Source: Anaerolineales bacterium UBA3940
GTDB lineage: Bacteria > Chloroflexota > Anaerolineae > Aggregatilineales > UBA3940
Length of the DNA: 5,344 nucleotides
Reading direction: 5' to 3'
NCBI GenBank assembly: GCA_002385675.1
Contig: DGDY01000007.1
Span: forward strand, 1 to 5,344
The notes beneath the pieces are model-generated. The model made no database searches. It saw only the letters and a list, made by a program, of their open reading frames with translations, and had not been told where the DNA came from. The position numbers and the translations under genes were made by a program. Below are positions 1 through 4,973 of the stretch, piece after piece. The first letter of the stretch is position 1; the number at the start of each line of letters is the position of its first letter.

Positions 1-956
1 TGCGGCGAGCCGAAGTCCTGCCCCCACTCGATCTTCAGCAGTTCCTTCTGCTCGGGGTCCTCGGTTTCGTCGCGGATCTTCCCGATGATCTCAAGCGCCT
101 CGTCATAGCTGACGCGAGGGAAGGGCGGCTCGATCCGCTCCAGCGCGCTGGTGTCACGCTCCAGCACCTTAAGCTCGTTCTGGTTGCGCTCCAGAACCGT
201 CTTGACGATGTGCGTTACGAACTGCTCTTCGAGGTCCATCAGTTCCTCAAGTGAGCAGTAGGCCAGCTCCGGTTCGACCATCCAGAACTCGGTCAGGTGG
301 CGGCGCGTCTTCGACTTCTCGGCGCGGAAGGTCGGCCCGAAGGCGTACACCTTGCCGAAGGCCATGATGTTGGCCTCGTTGTATAGCTGGCCGGTCTGGG
401 CGAGATAGGCAGGCTCGTCGAAGTAGTTGACCTCAAACAGCGACGTGGTGTTCTCGCCCGCCGTCGGCGTGATGATCGGCGTATCCACGTTGAGGAAGCC
501 GTGATCGTCGAGCCAGTCCCGTATGGCACGGATCACCGTGGCGCGGATGCGCAGCACGGCCCACTGCCGCGAGGAGCGGATCCACAGGTGGCGGTGGTCC
601 ATCAGGAACTCGATGCCGTGCTCCTTCGGCGTAATGGGGTAAGGCTCCGCCTGGTGGACGATCTGCAGATCGGTGACGCCCAGCTCGTAGCCGCCGGGCA
701 CGCCCGGCGCGCGGTCGTCCTTGCGGATCTCGCCGGTGACGCACAGCGAGGACTCCTGCGAGACACTCAGCGCCGCCTCGAAAACCTCCTCGCTGACCCC
801 CTTCTTAAAGACCACGCACTGTGCAATGCCGGTGCCGTCGCGCACGAGCAGGAACTGCAGGCGGCCCTTGTCGGTCTTGTTATACAGCCAACCGCGCAGG
901 GTGACCTCCTCACCCTCGTGCTGAGCAATATCCTCGATGCGAATGAGCTTTGCCAC
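1..956 (-). CDS. asnS: Asparaginyl-tRNA synthetase (asparagine--tRNA ligase), N-terminal 318 codons, runs off the left edge
   Basis: Class IIb aminoacyl-tRNA synthetase that charges tRNA-Asn with asparagine in the cytoplasm. Reading leftward, residues about 15-110 form the OB-fold anticodon-binding domain ([20 protein letters not shown]). The catalytic core follows: motif 1 around VDTPIITP (D158-P160) and motif 2 [16 protein letters not shown] (F210-W225). The [14 protein letters not shown] stretch is typical of AsnRS and argues against AspRS. The last readable residues, WGQDFGSP, precede motif 3, so the C-terminal part lies outside the window. The start is a GTG at 956-954, chosen because AGGAG (970-966) lies 9 bases upstream and the first residues (AKLIRIEDI) fit the family; no closer ATG fits. 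The gene is divergent from the peroxiredoxin-like gene. No frame break is visible. Confidence 0.97.
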   Translation of the reverse strand, partial: MAKLIRIEDIAQHEGEEVTLRGWLYNKTDKGRLQFLLVRDGTGIAQCVVFKKGVSEEVFEAALSVSQESSLCVTGEIRKDDRAPGVPGGYELGVTDLQIVHQAEPYPITPKEHGIEFLMDHRHLWIRSSRQWAVLRIRATVIRAIRDWLDDHGFLNVDTPIITPTAGENTTSLFEVNYFDEPAYLAQTGQLYNEANIMAFGKVYAFGPTFRAEKSKTRRHLTEFWMVEPELAYCSLEELMDLEEQFVTHIVKTVLERNQNELKVLERDTSALERIEPPFPRVSYDEALEIIGKIRDETEDPEQKELLKIEWGQDFGSP

Positions 957-1007
957 GACGCCTATCTCCTTATGCTGACTGCGGTGGGACCGGGTCACGA
1001 TCAGGGT

Positions 1008-1034
1008 GGAGAAGAGCGCCAGGGCGCTCTCTCC
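1008..1034 (-). other. Hairpin in the asnS 5' leader
   Basis: AGAGCGCC (1013-1020) and GGCGCTCT (1023-1030) are perfect inverted repeats. With one bulged A the stem extends to GGAGA on one side and CTCC on the other (1008-1034). If asnS starts at the promoter proposed here, the hairpin forms at the very 5' end of its transcript, about 50 bases before the GTG. There is no U-tract on either strand, so it does not look like an intrinsic terminator. A role in mRNA stability or leader control is only inference. Confidence 0.4.
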
Positions 1035-1043
1035 TATCTGCGA

Positions 1044-1073
1044 ATTGTACCGCACACGTGACACACCTGACAC
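1044..1073 (-). promoter_or_regulatory. Probable sigma-70-type promoter for asnS
   Basis: Read on the minus strand, a -10 hexamer TACAAT (1049-1044) is preceded by GTGTCA (1073-1068, 4 of 6 to TTGACA) with an 18-base spacer. This would place the transcription start near 1037 and give asnS a leader of about 80 bases. The -35 match is modest and overlaps one copy of the TGACACAC repeat, which would suit a regulator acting at this promoter. Confidence 0.45.
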
Positions 1074-1075
1074 AC
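1059..1075. repeat. Tandem TGACACAC repeat in the divergent control region
   Basis: TGACACAC occurs at 1059-1066 and again at 1068-1075, with one C between, so the period is 9 bases. It lies between the two divergent promoters and overlaps the proposed asnS -35. It could be a pair of direct half-sites for a regulator, but two short copies alone do not prove this. Confidence 0.4.
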
Positions 1076-1098
1076 GGCAGGGGGTGAGGGCCAACCCG

Positions 1099-1127
1099 TT
1101 GATCGCGCTATCGGGCACGGCTACAAT
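1099..1127 (+). promoter_or_regulatory. Probable sigma-70-type promoter for the peroxiredoxin-like gene
   Basis: TTGATC (1099-1104) and TACAAT (1122-1127) are separated by exactly 17 bases, a strong match to the housekeeping consensus (4 of 6 and 5 of 6). The start would be near 1134, giving a leader of about 58 bases before the ATG at 1192. It would also serve the DUF309 gene downstream. Confidence 0.55.
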
Positions 1128-1191
1128 CCGAAACAGGGCCGAGCACTTTATCCGCTTTAGCATGGGCACATGCGCAGAGGGAGCGACAGTG

Positions 1192-1731
1192 ATGGCGAAC
1201 CTGATCATTGGCGAGCAGGCGATACCGTTCACGCTGCCGGGGGTTGACGGCAGGCTGCACTCACTCGTCGATTATGGCGACCGGATGGCGATAGCGGTGA
1301 TCTTCCTGTCCAATAGCTGCTCGTACGTACGGGCCTGGGAGGATCGGCTCATTGCGCTCCAGGCGGAATATGCTGAGAACGGGGTGCAGTTCATCGGCAT
1401 CAACTCCAACGATCCGGAGCAGGCCACCGGGGAAACGCTGGAGAGGATGCAGGCTCGCGCCGCTGAGAAGGGGTACAACTTCCCCTACCTTCAGGATGCA
1501 AGGCAGGAGGTCGCCGCGGCCTACGGCGCGACGCGCACGCCGGAGGTCTTCCTGTTCGACCACCTGGGCACGCTGCGCTATCACGGCGCCATCGACGACA
1601 ACTATGCGGACCCCTCGGCTGTTCAGGAGCACTACCTCCGCGATGCGATCAACGCGATACTGGCAGGCGACCGGGTGTCGCTGGAGGAAACAGACCCGGT
1701 TGGCTGCACGATTGTCGGCGTGCAGGTGTAG
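1192..1731 (+). CDS. Peroxiredoxin/thioredoxin-like protein (AhpC/TSA-type fold) with unusual active-site cysteines
   Basis: A 179-residue cytoplasmic thioredoxin-fold protein with no signal peptide or membrane segment. The order is typical of AhpC/TSA-like small redox proteins: [15 protein letters not shown] (6-20), active-site strand and helix around FLSNSCSYV (38-46), GINSNDPE (69-76), [20 protein letters not shown] (94-113), cis-proline site [10 protein letters not shown] (114-123), GAIDDNY (132-138) and a C-terminal VGCTI (170-174). The ATG at 1192 is preferred over upstream in-frame starts because GAGGGAG (1177-1183) lies 8 bases before it and family homology begins there. Relatives, as I recall them, carry CNHCPYV at the active site and a Cys before the cis-Pro loop. 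Here the first becomes SNSCSYV and the loop has Arg, leaving only C43 and C172. A peroxidase or thiol-oxidoreductase role is likely but the substrate cannot be told. The DUF309 gene follows after 20 bp. Confidence 0.9.
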   Translation: MANLIIGEQAIPFTLPGVDGRLHSLVDYGDRMAIAVIFLSNSCSYVRAWEDRLIALQAEYAENGVQFIGINSNDPEQATGETLERMQARAAEKGYNFPYLQDARQEVAAAYGATRTPEVFLFDHLGTLRYHGAIDDNYADPSAVQEHYLRDAINAILAGDRVSLEETDPVGCTIVGVQV

Positions 1732-1751
1732 CCGGGCCTGCCCAACACGTC

Positions 1752-2519
1752 ATGACTCCGCCTATCATCGTTCTGACCGGCTCTCCGCCATGGCAGGAAG
1801 AAGCCGCCCGGCTGCTCGACGGGCTTGGCTACCAGCTTGTCTGCTATGGCGAGCGTGAAGGCTACGTGCCGCGCCTGGCGGAGGACCACGCGGCGCTCGT
1901 GCTGGTGGACGGTGACGCGGCGGGTTGGGAGTTCTGGGTGACAACGCCGAAGGCCAGCTCGGCTACGCGGCGCATCCCAGTTGTCGTGGTCACATCGGAT
2001 GCCGGGGCGCGCACGGCGGCGCGCATCGCGGGGGCGGATGCCGCGCTCGATGCAGGTGCGTTGCTCGGCGAGTTGCCCGCGCTGGTGCAGACTCTCGCCC
2101 GCGTGCGGCCCGGAGACCCCGGTGAGGCGCTTGCTGAGGCGTGCAAGGAGCCGCTGCCGGAGAAAGCCCGCCGGGCCATCGACCTCTTTAACGCCGGCGC
2201 GTATTACGAGCAGCACGATCTGTTAGAAGAGCTGTGGATGGAGCACGACGGCCCTGCGCGCGAGCTGTACCGGGCCATCCTGCAGGTGGGAGTTGCCTAC
2301 TATCAGGTGACGCGTGGAAACCGGCGCGGTGCGCTCAAAATCCTGCTGCGAAGCCTCCAGTGGCTGCACCCTCTGCCGGATGTGTGCCAGGGGGTGGATG
2401 TCGCCCGTCTGCGGGCGGATGTCGCTCGCCTGCGGGATGCGCTCGACGCGCTGCCCGACGACGCCCCGCCGGAGGCGCTCAGGCGGCTGCCGCTTGGGGG
2501 CGTCCACCTCGTCGGCTAA
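1752..2519 (+). CDS. Receiver-like domain fused to a DUF309 domain
   Basis: A 255-residue soluble protein of two parts. Residues 1-117 have the alternating beta/alpha pattern of a response-regulator receiver (IIVLTG; LVLVDGD with D53 at the phospho-acceptor position; IPVVVVTSD). The N-terminal acidic pair that binds Mg2+ is replaced by LTGSP, and no lysine stands at the usual beta-5 position, so it is probably a non-phosphorylated pseudo-receiver. Residues 138-215 are a DUF309 domain, with the signature F146-N-x-G149 ... E153-x-H155 ... L158-E159 ... W162, then AILQVGVAYYQVTRGNRRGALKIL in two pieces (175-186, 187-198). DUF309 has no established biochemical role that I know of. The C-terminus (216-235) is an Arg/Leu-rich helix containing a heptad duplication. 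No Shine-Dalgarno precedes the ATG, the only start in its open stretch; translation probably depends on the gene 20 bp upstream. Its stop overlaps that of the convergent receiver gene. Confidence 0.88.
   Translation: MTPPIIVLTGSPPWQEEAARLLDGLGYQLVCYGEREGYVPRLAEDHAALVLVDGDAAGWEFWVTTPKASSATRRIPVVVVTSDAGARTAARIAGADAALDAGALLGELPALVQTLARVRPGDPGEALAEACKEPLPEKARRAIDLFNAGAYYEQHDLLEELWMEHDGPARELYRAILQVGVAYYQVTRGNRRGALKILLRSLQWLHPLPDVCQGVDVARLRADVARLRDALDALPDDAPPEALRRLPLGGVHLVG
2396..2437 (+). repeat. 21-bp tandem duplication inside the DUF309 gene
   Basis: Units 2396-2416 and 2417-2437 are identical at 18 of 21 bases. In frame they give the repeated heptads VARLRAD and VARLRDA, which extend an amphipathic helix by two turns. 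This looks like a short in-frame slippage or duplication. Confidence 0.6.
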
Positions 2520-2896
2520 TGCAGCCGCTTGCGGTCCAGCCCGGCGAGCGCCAGCATATCGAGCAGATCGTCTAATGAGAAGTCTCCCTTGCGCATCACA
2601 CCTACCACGCCGGGCAGGTTCACTGCCTGCCGGTCGTCCACCAGCCCGGAAACGAGGATCACCGGGATGCTGCGCCCGACCGGGTCGGCTTGCAGATGGT
2701 GCAGTGTAGAAAAGCCGCTCATGGTGGGCATGAGCAGGTCAAGGATGATCGCGCGAGGAGGGTGCTCGCGCACCATGTCGAGCGCTTGCCGACCATTCGA
2801 TGCGTTTCGGGACGGTACGCCGAACAGGGACAGGGCGGTGTGCATGATCATGCGTACATCGGGGTCGTCGTCGACGATTAGAACGTAGTCACTCAT
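2516..2896 (-). CDS. Stand-alone CheY-like response regulator receiver protein
   Basis: A 126-residue single-domain receiver with no output domain. All core residues are present: acidic pair D10/D11 in VLIVDDDPD, phospho-acceptor D53 in ILDLLMPTMSG, hydroxyl residue S83 in VILVSG, and K103 in beta-5. K103 is followed by Gly rather than the usual Pro. It probably takes a phosphoryl group from a histidine kinase, which is not encoded in this window. The ATG at 2896-2894 is chosen because the receiver fold begins at residue 4 and a purine-rich GGGAGAGG (2914-2907) lies 10 bases upstream; a longer reading from 2980 would add 28 residues with no receiver homology. The gene converges on the DUF309 gene with a 4-bp overlap of stop codons (2516-2519), leaving no room for a terminator between them. 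It is divergent from moeA. Confidence 0.93.
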   Translation of the reverse strand: MSDYVLIVDDDPDVRMIMHTALSLFGVPSRNASNGRQALDMVREHPPRAIILDLLMPTMSGFSTLHHLQADPVGRSIPVILVSGLVDDRQAVNLPGVVGVMRKGDFSLDDLLDMLALAGLDRKRLH

Positions 2897-2960
2897 CCCG
2901 GGCCATCCTCTCCCGTTGAGATGGTATAGGCGTGCGGTAGTCCTCAACCCCCATCCATAG

Positions 2961-2987
2961 CGTATACTTAAGGTATTCACGCGTAAA
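2961..2987 (-). promoter_or_regulatory. Weak candidate promoter for the receiver gene in an A+T-rich patch
   Basis: This is the most A+T-rich patch of the divergent region. On the minus strand TTTACG (2987-2982) and TATACG (2966-2961) are 15 bases apart, a short spacer. The patch also holds an imperfect palindrome, ATAC-TTAAG-GTAT (2964-2976). TATACT is also present on the plus strand (2963-2968) but no good -35 goes with it. No convincing moeA promoter was found in 2897-3090. Confidence 0.25.
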
Positions 2988-3007
2988 TGGGAATTTGGGG
3001 GTAGCGA

Positions 3008-3046
3008 CGCCCGGCAGTACCATATGGGCCGGGCGCTGTGCGGCCC
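3008..3046 (+). other. Two mutually exclusive G+C-rich stems in the moeA leader
   Basis: CGCCCGGC (3008-3015) pairs perfectly with GCCGGGCG (3028-3035) across a 12-base loop. GGGCCG (3026-3031) pairs perfectly with CGGCCC (3041-3046) across a 9-base loop. The two stems share bases 3028-3031 and cannot form together. A weaker outer pairing, GGGGT (2998-3002) with ACCCC (3066-3070), could close the region. CCTC (3046-3049) could reach GAGG in the ribosome site (3077-3080). This is compatible with a switching leader, but short G+C stems are common by chance here. I could not match it to the known Moco RNA motif. Confidence 0.35.
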
Positions 3047-3090
3047 CTCCGAGTATCAACTGATAACCCCAGTCAAGAGGAAGATAAGCC

Positions 3091-4323
3091 ATGTCGGAGT
3101 TCTTTACCCTGATCTCGCCCGATGAGGCGCGGGCGCGAATCCTTGCCCATGTGAAGCCGCTTGGCGACGTAGAGGCAGTGCCGACGGTCGAGGCGATCGG
3201 CAGGGTGCTGGCCGAGGATGTGCGCTCTCCGCAGATCCTGCCGGAGTTCCGGCGCAGCACGGTTGACGGCTATGCTGTCCGTGCCGCCGATACCCACGGC
3301 GCCAGCGACACGCTGCCGGCCTATCTCAAGCTGGTCGGCGAGGTGCCGATGGGGCAGGTTGCCAGCTTTGAGATCGGCGTGGGGGAACTGGCTGTCGTTC
3401 ACACCGGCGGGAACGTGCCGCCGGGCGCGGATGCCGTCGTCATGATCGAGGACACCAACCGCACAGGCGAGGACGAGGTGGAGGTCAGGAAGCCGGTGGC
3501 GGAGGGCGAAAATGTCATCCAGCCCGGCGAGGACATCGACGAGGGGGAGTTAATCCTGCCTGCGGGGCATCGCCTGCGCGAGCAGGATATCGGCGGTCTG
3601 ATGGCAGTCGGCTGCACGGAGGTCAAAGTGGCGCGTCGACCGCGAGTGTATGTGTTCGCCACCGGCGACGAGGTCATCCCGCCGCATGAGGCGACGAAGC
3701 CCGGTCAGGTGCGCGACATCAACAGCTACACGGTCGCGGCGCTGGCGGAGCAGGCAGGGGCGGCTGTGACACGCGGCGGCATCCTGCCAGACGACTTTGA
3801 CACGATCCTGGCGCGGACTCGCGAGGCGATCGAGGCGGGCGCGGACATGATCGTGCTGTCGGCGGGCAGCTCGGTCTCGGTGCGCGACATGACGGCGGAG
3901 GTCTTTAACCAGTTGGGCGAGCCGGGTGTGCTCGTGCACGGCATCGCCACCAAGCCCGGCAAGCCGACGATCCTCGGCGTGGGGAACGGCATCCCGCTCA
4001 TTGGGTTGCCGGGGAACCCGGTCAGCGCGTTTGTGCAGTTCCTGATGGTGTGTACGCCGGTGATCTATCGCTTGCAGGGCGCGGAGGTCCCGCCGACGCG
4101 GTTCGTGCGCGTGCCGCTGGCGGTGAACGTCCCCAGCACTGCCGGGCGCGAGGACTACGTACCGACGCGCCTCGTCGAGCGAGACGGGCAGCTTGTCGCC
4201 GACCCGATCTTCTTCAAGAGTAACCTGATCTTCACGCTGGTCCACGCGGACGGGCTGCTGCGGGTGCCGCTCAACGCAACGGGCCTCGAGGCGGGGGAGA
4301 TGGTCGAGGTGCGGGTGTTTTAA
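3091..4323 (+). CDS. moeA: Molybdopterin molybdenumtransferase MoeA (gephyrin-like)
   Basis: This cytoplasmic enzyme inserts molybdate into adenylylated molybdopterin, the last step of basic molybdenum cofactor synthesis. The protein has 410 residues, the normal MoeA length. In order: STVDGYAVRAADT (56-68, with D59), HTGGNVPPGADAVVMIE (about 109-125), GEDIDEGELILPAGHRL, the MoCF-type nucleotide/pterin domain with ATGDE (190-194), REAIEAGADMIVLSAGSSVSVRD (D266), ATKPGKP (K288 and K291) and LPGNPVSAF (306-314), then a beta-rich C-terminal domain. The loop SAGSSVSVRD replaces the more usual SGGVSVGxxD but keeps the final Asp. The start is supported by AGAGGA (3076-3081) 9 bases upstream. Two in-frame TAA codons end the gene (4321-4326). 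No other cofactor-synthesis gene is in the window. A REP-like palindrome follows 11 bases after the second stop. Confidence 0.97.
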   Translation: MSEFFTLISPDEARARILAHVKPLGDVEAVPTVEAIGRVLAEDVRSPQILPEFRRSTVDGYAVRAADTHGASDTLPAYLKLVGEVPMGQVASFEIGVGELAVVHTGGNVPPGADAVVMIEDTNRTGEDEVEVRKPVAEGENVIQPGEDIDEGELILPAGHRLREQDIGGLMAVGCTEVKVARRPRVYVFATGDEVIPPHEATKPGQVRDINSYTVAALAEQAGAAVTRGGILPDDFDTILARTREAIEAGADMIVLSAGSSVSVRDMTAEVFNQLGEPGVLVHGIATKPGKPTILGVGNGIPLIGLPGNPVSAFVQFLMVCTPVIYRLQGAEVPPTRFVRVPLAVNVPSTAGREDYVPTRLVERDGQLVADPIFFKSNLIFTLVHADGLLRVPLNATGLEAGEMVEVRVF

Positions 4324-4337
4324 TAACAGAATTTGTG

Positions 4338-4365
4338 GCAGGGGCGCAGCATGCTGCGCCCCTGC
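4338..4365. repeat. REP-like element A: perfect 28-bp palindrome between moeA and the RAYT gene
   Basis: GCAGGGGCGCAGCA (4338-4351) is followed directly by its exact reverse complement TGCTGCGCCCCTGC (4352-4365). As single-stranded DNA or RNA it folds into a stem of about 12 bp with a small central loop. It starts 12 bases after the tandem moeA stops and ends 32 bases before the RAYT start. No U-run follows on either side, so it is not a standard intrinsic terminator, though it may protect the moeA 3' end. Its outer stem matches element B inside the RAYT gene, which supports a shared REP-type family. Confidence 0.75.
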
Positions 4366-4397
4366 TATCGGCTGTAACAAGGAGATGATGTTACCCC

Positions 4398-4973
4398 GTG
4401 CCCTACGACCGCTCCCGCCATCATCGCCGCTCGATTCGTCTGCCCGCATGGGATTACGCCCACCCCGGCGCGTATTTCGTCACTGTCTGCACGTATCGGC
4501 GTGAGTGCACGCTGGCCGGGATTATCGACGGTGAGGTACATCTGAGCGTCGAAGGTGAGATCGCCCGCCGCTGCTGGTATGAGTTGCCGGTGCATTACCC
4601 GCATGCCGAGTTGGATGCGTTCGTCATCATGCCCAACCACGTGCATGGGATTATTGTTATCACGGAGGGTGACGGTGGTGATGTTTATCATGGTATGGTG
4701 GATGTGGGTTTCGTAGGGGCGGGTCTCAGACCCGCCCCTACCGACGGAGGCATCAAGCGGCACGGTCTGCCCGAAATCGTCCGCGCCTTCAAATCGTTCT
4801 CGGCACGGCGCATTAACGAGATGCGCAAAACCCCCGGCGCGCCGGTCTGGCAGCGCAACTACTACGAACGCACGGTGCGTAATGAACGCGAACTGCGGGC
4901 CGTTCGCGAATACATCCATCGCAACCCGTATCACTGGGTAGATGACCCAGACAACCCGGAAAACATCATATGA
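4398..4973 (+). CDS. REP-associated tyrosine transposase (RAYT), Y1/HUH single-strand transposase family
   Basis: A 191-residue, apparently intact single-strand DNA transposase of the IS200/IS605-related Y1 family, RAYT branch. Visible parts: basic N-terminus HHRRSIRLP (8-16), GAYFVTVCTYRRE (24-36), the HUH metal-binding motif in MPNHVHGIIV (H81, H83), the helix EIVRAFKSFSARRIN (126-140), the catalytic tyrosine region VWQRNYYERTVRNERE (150-165; Y156 most likely, Y155 adjacent) and the RAYT-typical end YIHRNPYHWVDDPDNPEN. Such enzymes nick and join REP hairpins and are usually single-copy and non-mobile themselves. The start is GTG at 4398: an in-frame TGA lies at 4386-4388, and the N-terminus matches relatives. 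AAGGAG (4379-4384) is 13 bases upstream, rather far. Residues 106-115 (VGAGLRPAPT) are encoded by REP-like element B. The stop overlaps the next gene in ATGA. No own promoter is evident; read-through from moeA is possible. Confidence 0.94.
   Translation: MPYDRSRHHRRSIRLPAWDYAHPGAYFVTVCTYRRECTLAGIIDGEVHLSVEGEIARRCWYELPVHYPHAELDAFVIMPNHVHGIIVITEGDGGDVYHGMVDVGFVGAGLRPAPTDGGIKRHGLPEIVRAFKSFSARRINEMRKTPGAPVWQRNYYERTVRNERELRAVREYIHRNPYHWVDDPDNPENII
4713..4741. repeat. REP-like element B: 14-bp-arm palindrome embedded in frame in the RAYT gene
   Basis: GTAGGGGCGGGTCT (4713-4726) and AGACCCGCCCCTAC (4728-4741) are exact inverted repeats around a single C (4727). The element encodes V106-G-A-G-L-R-P-A-P-T115 and lies in the variable stretch between the HUH strand and the next conserved helix, where the protein tolerates length change. 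It begins with GTAG, the tetranucleotide known at the foot of enterobacterial REP hairpins, although here it is paired within the stem. Confidence 0.78.

Noticed and set aside
983..1034. T-box-like GGTGGGACCGGG on the plus strand followed by a hairpin
   Set aside because: It resembles the T-box core (GGTGGNACCGCG) but lies antisense to the asnS leader. There is no room for a specifier stem, no U-tract, and the plus-strand gene downstream is a redox protein. Chance similarity is more likely.
501..1061. Plus-strand open frame of 186 codons over asnS
   Set aside because: Antisense shadow of the asparaginyl-tRNA synthetase; no fold or motif is visible.
1006..1191. Upstream extension of the peroxiredoxin-like gene by 62 codons
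   Set aside because: The extension covers the promoter region, has no family similarity, and the ATG at 1192 has its own Shine-Dalgarno sequence.
2889..2906. Five-codon upstream frame MARDE overlapping the receiver start on the minus strand
   Set aside because: The purine-rich ribosome site directly abuts its ATG, leaving no spacing for initiation.
2897..2980. 28-residue N-terminal extension of the receiver protein
   Set aside because: The receiver domain starts right after the ATG at 2896, which has a purine-rich ribosome site; the added residues match nothing.
4338..4365. Element A as a rho-independent terminator of moeA
   Set aside because: The stem is strong, but no run of T follows on either strand, and a related palindrome occurs inside a coding region, which fits a REP-type repeat better.
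3550..4449. 299-codon open frame antisense to moeA
   Set aside because: A shadow frame produced by G+C-rich codon use; its translation is Arg/His-rich with no recognisable domain, while moeA on the other strand is unmistakable.
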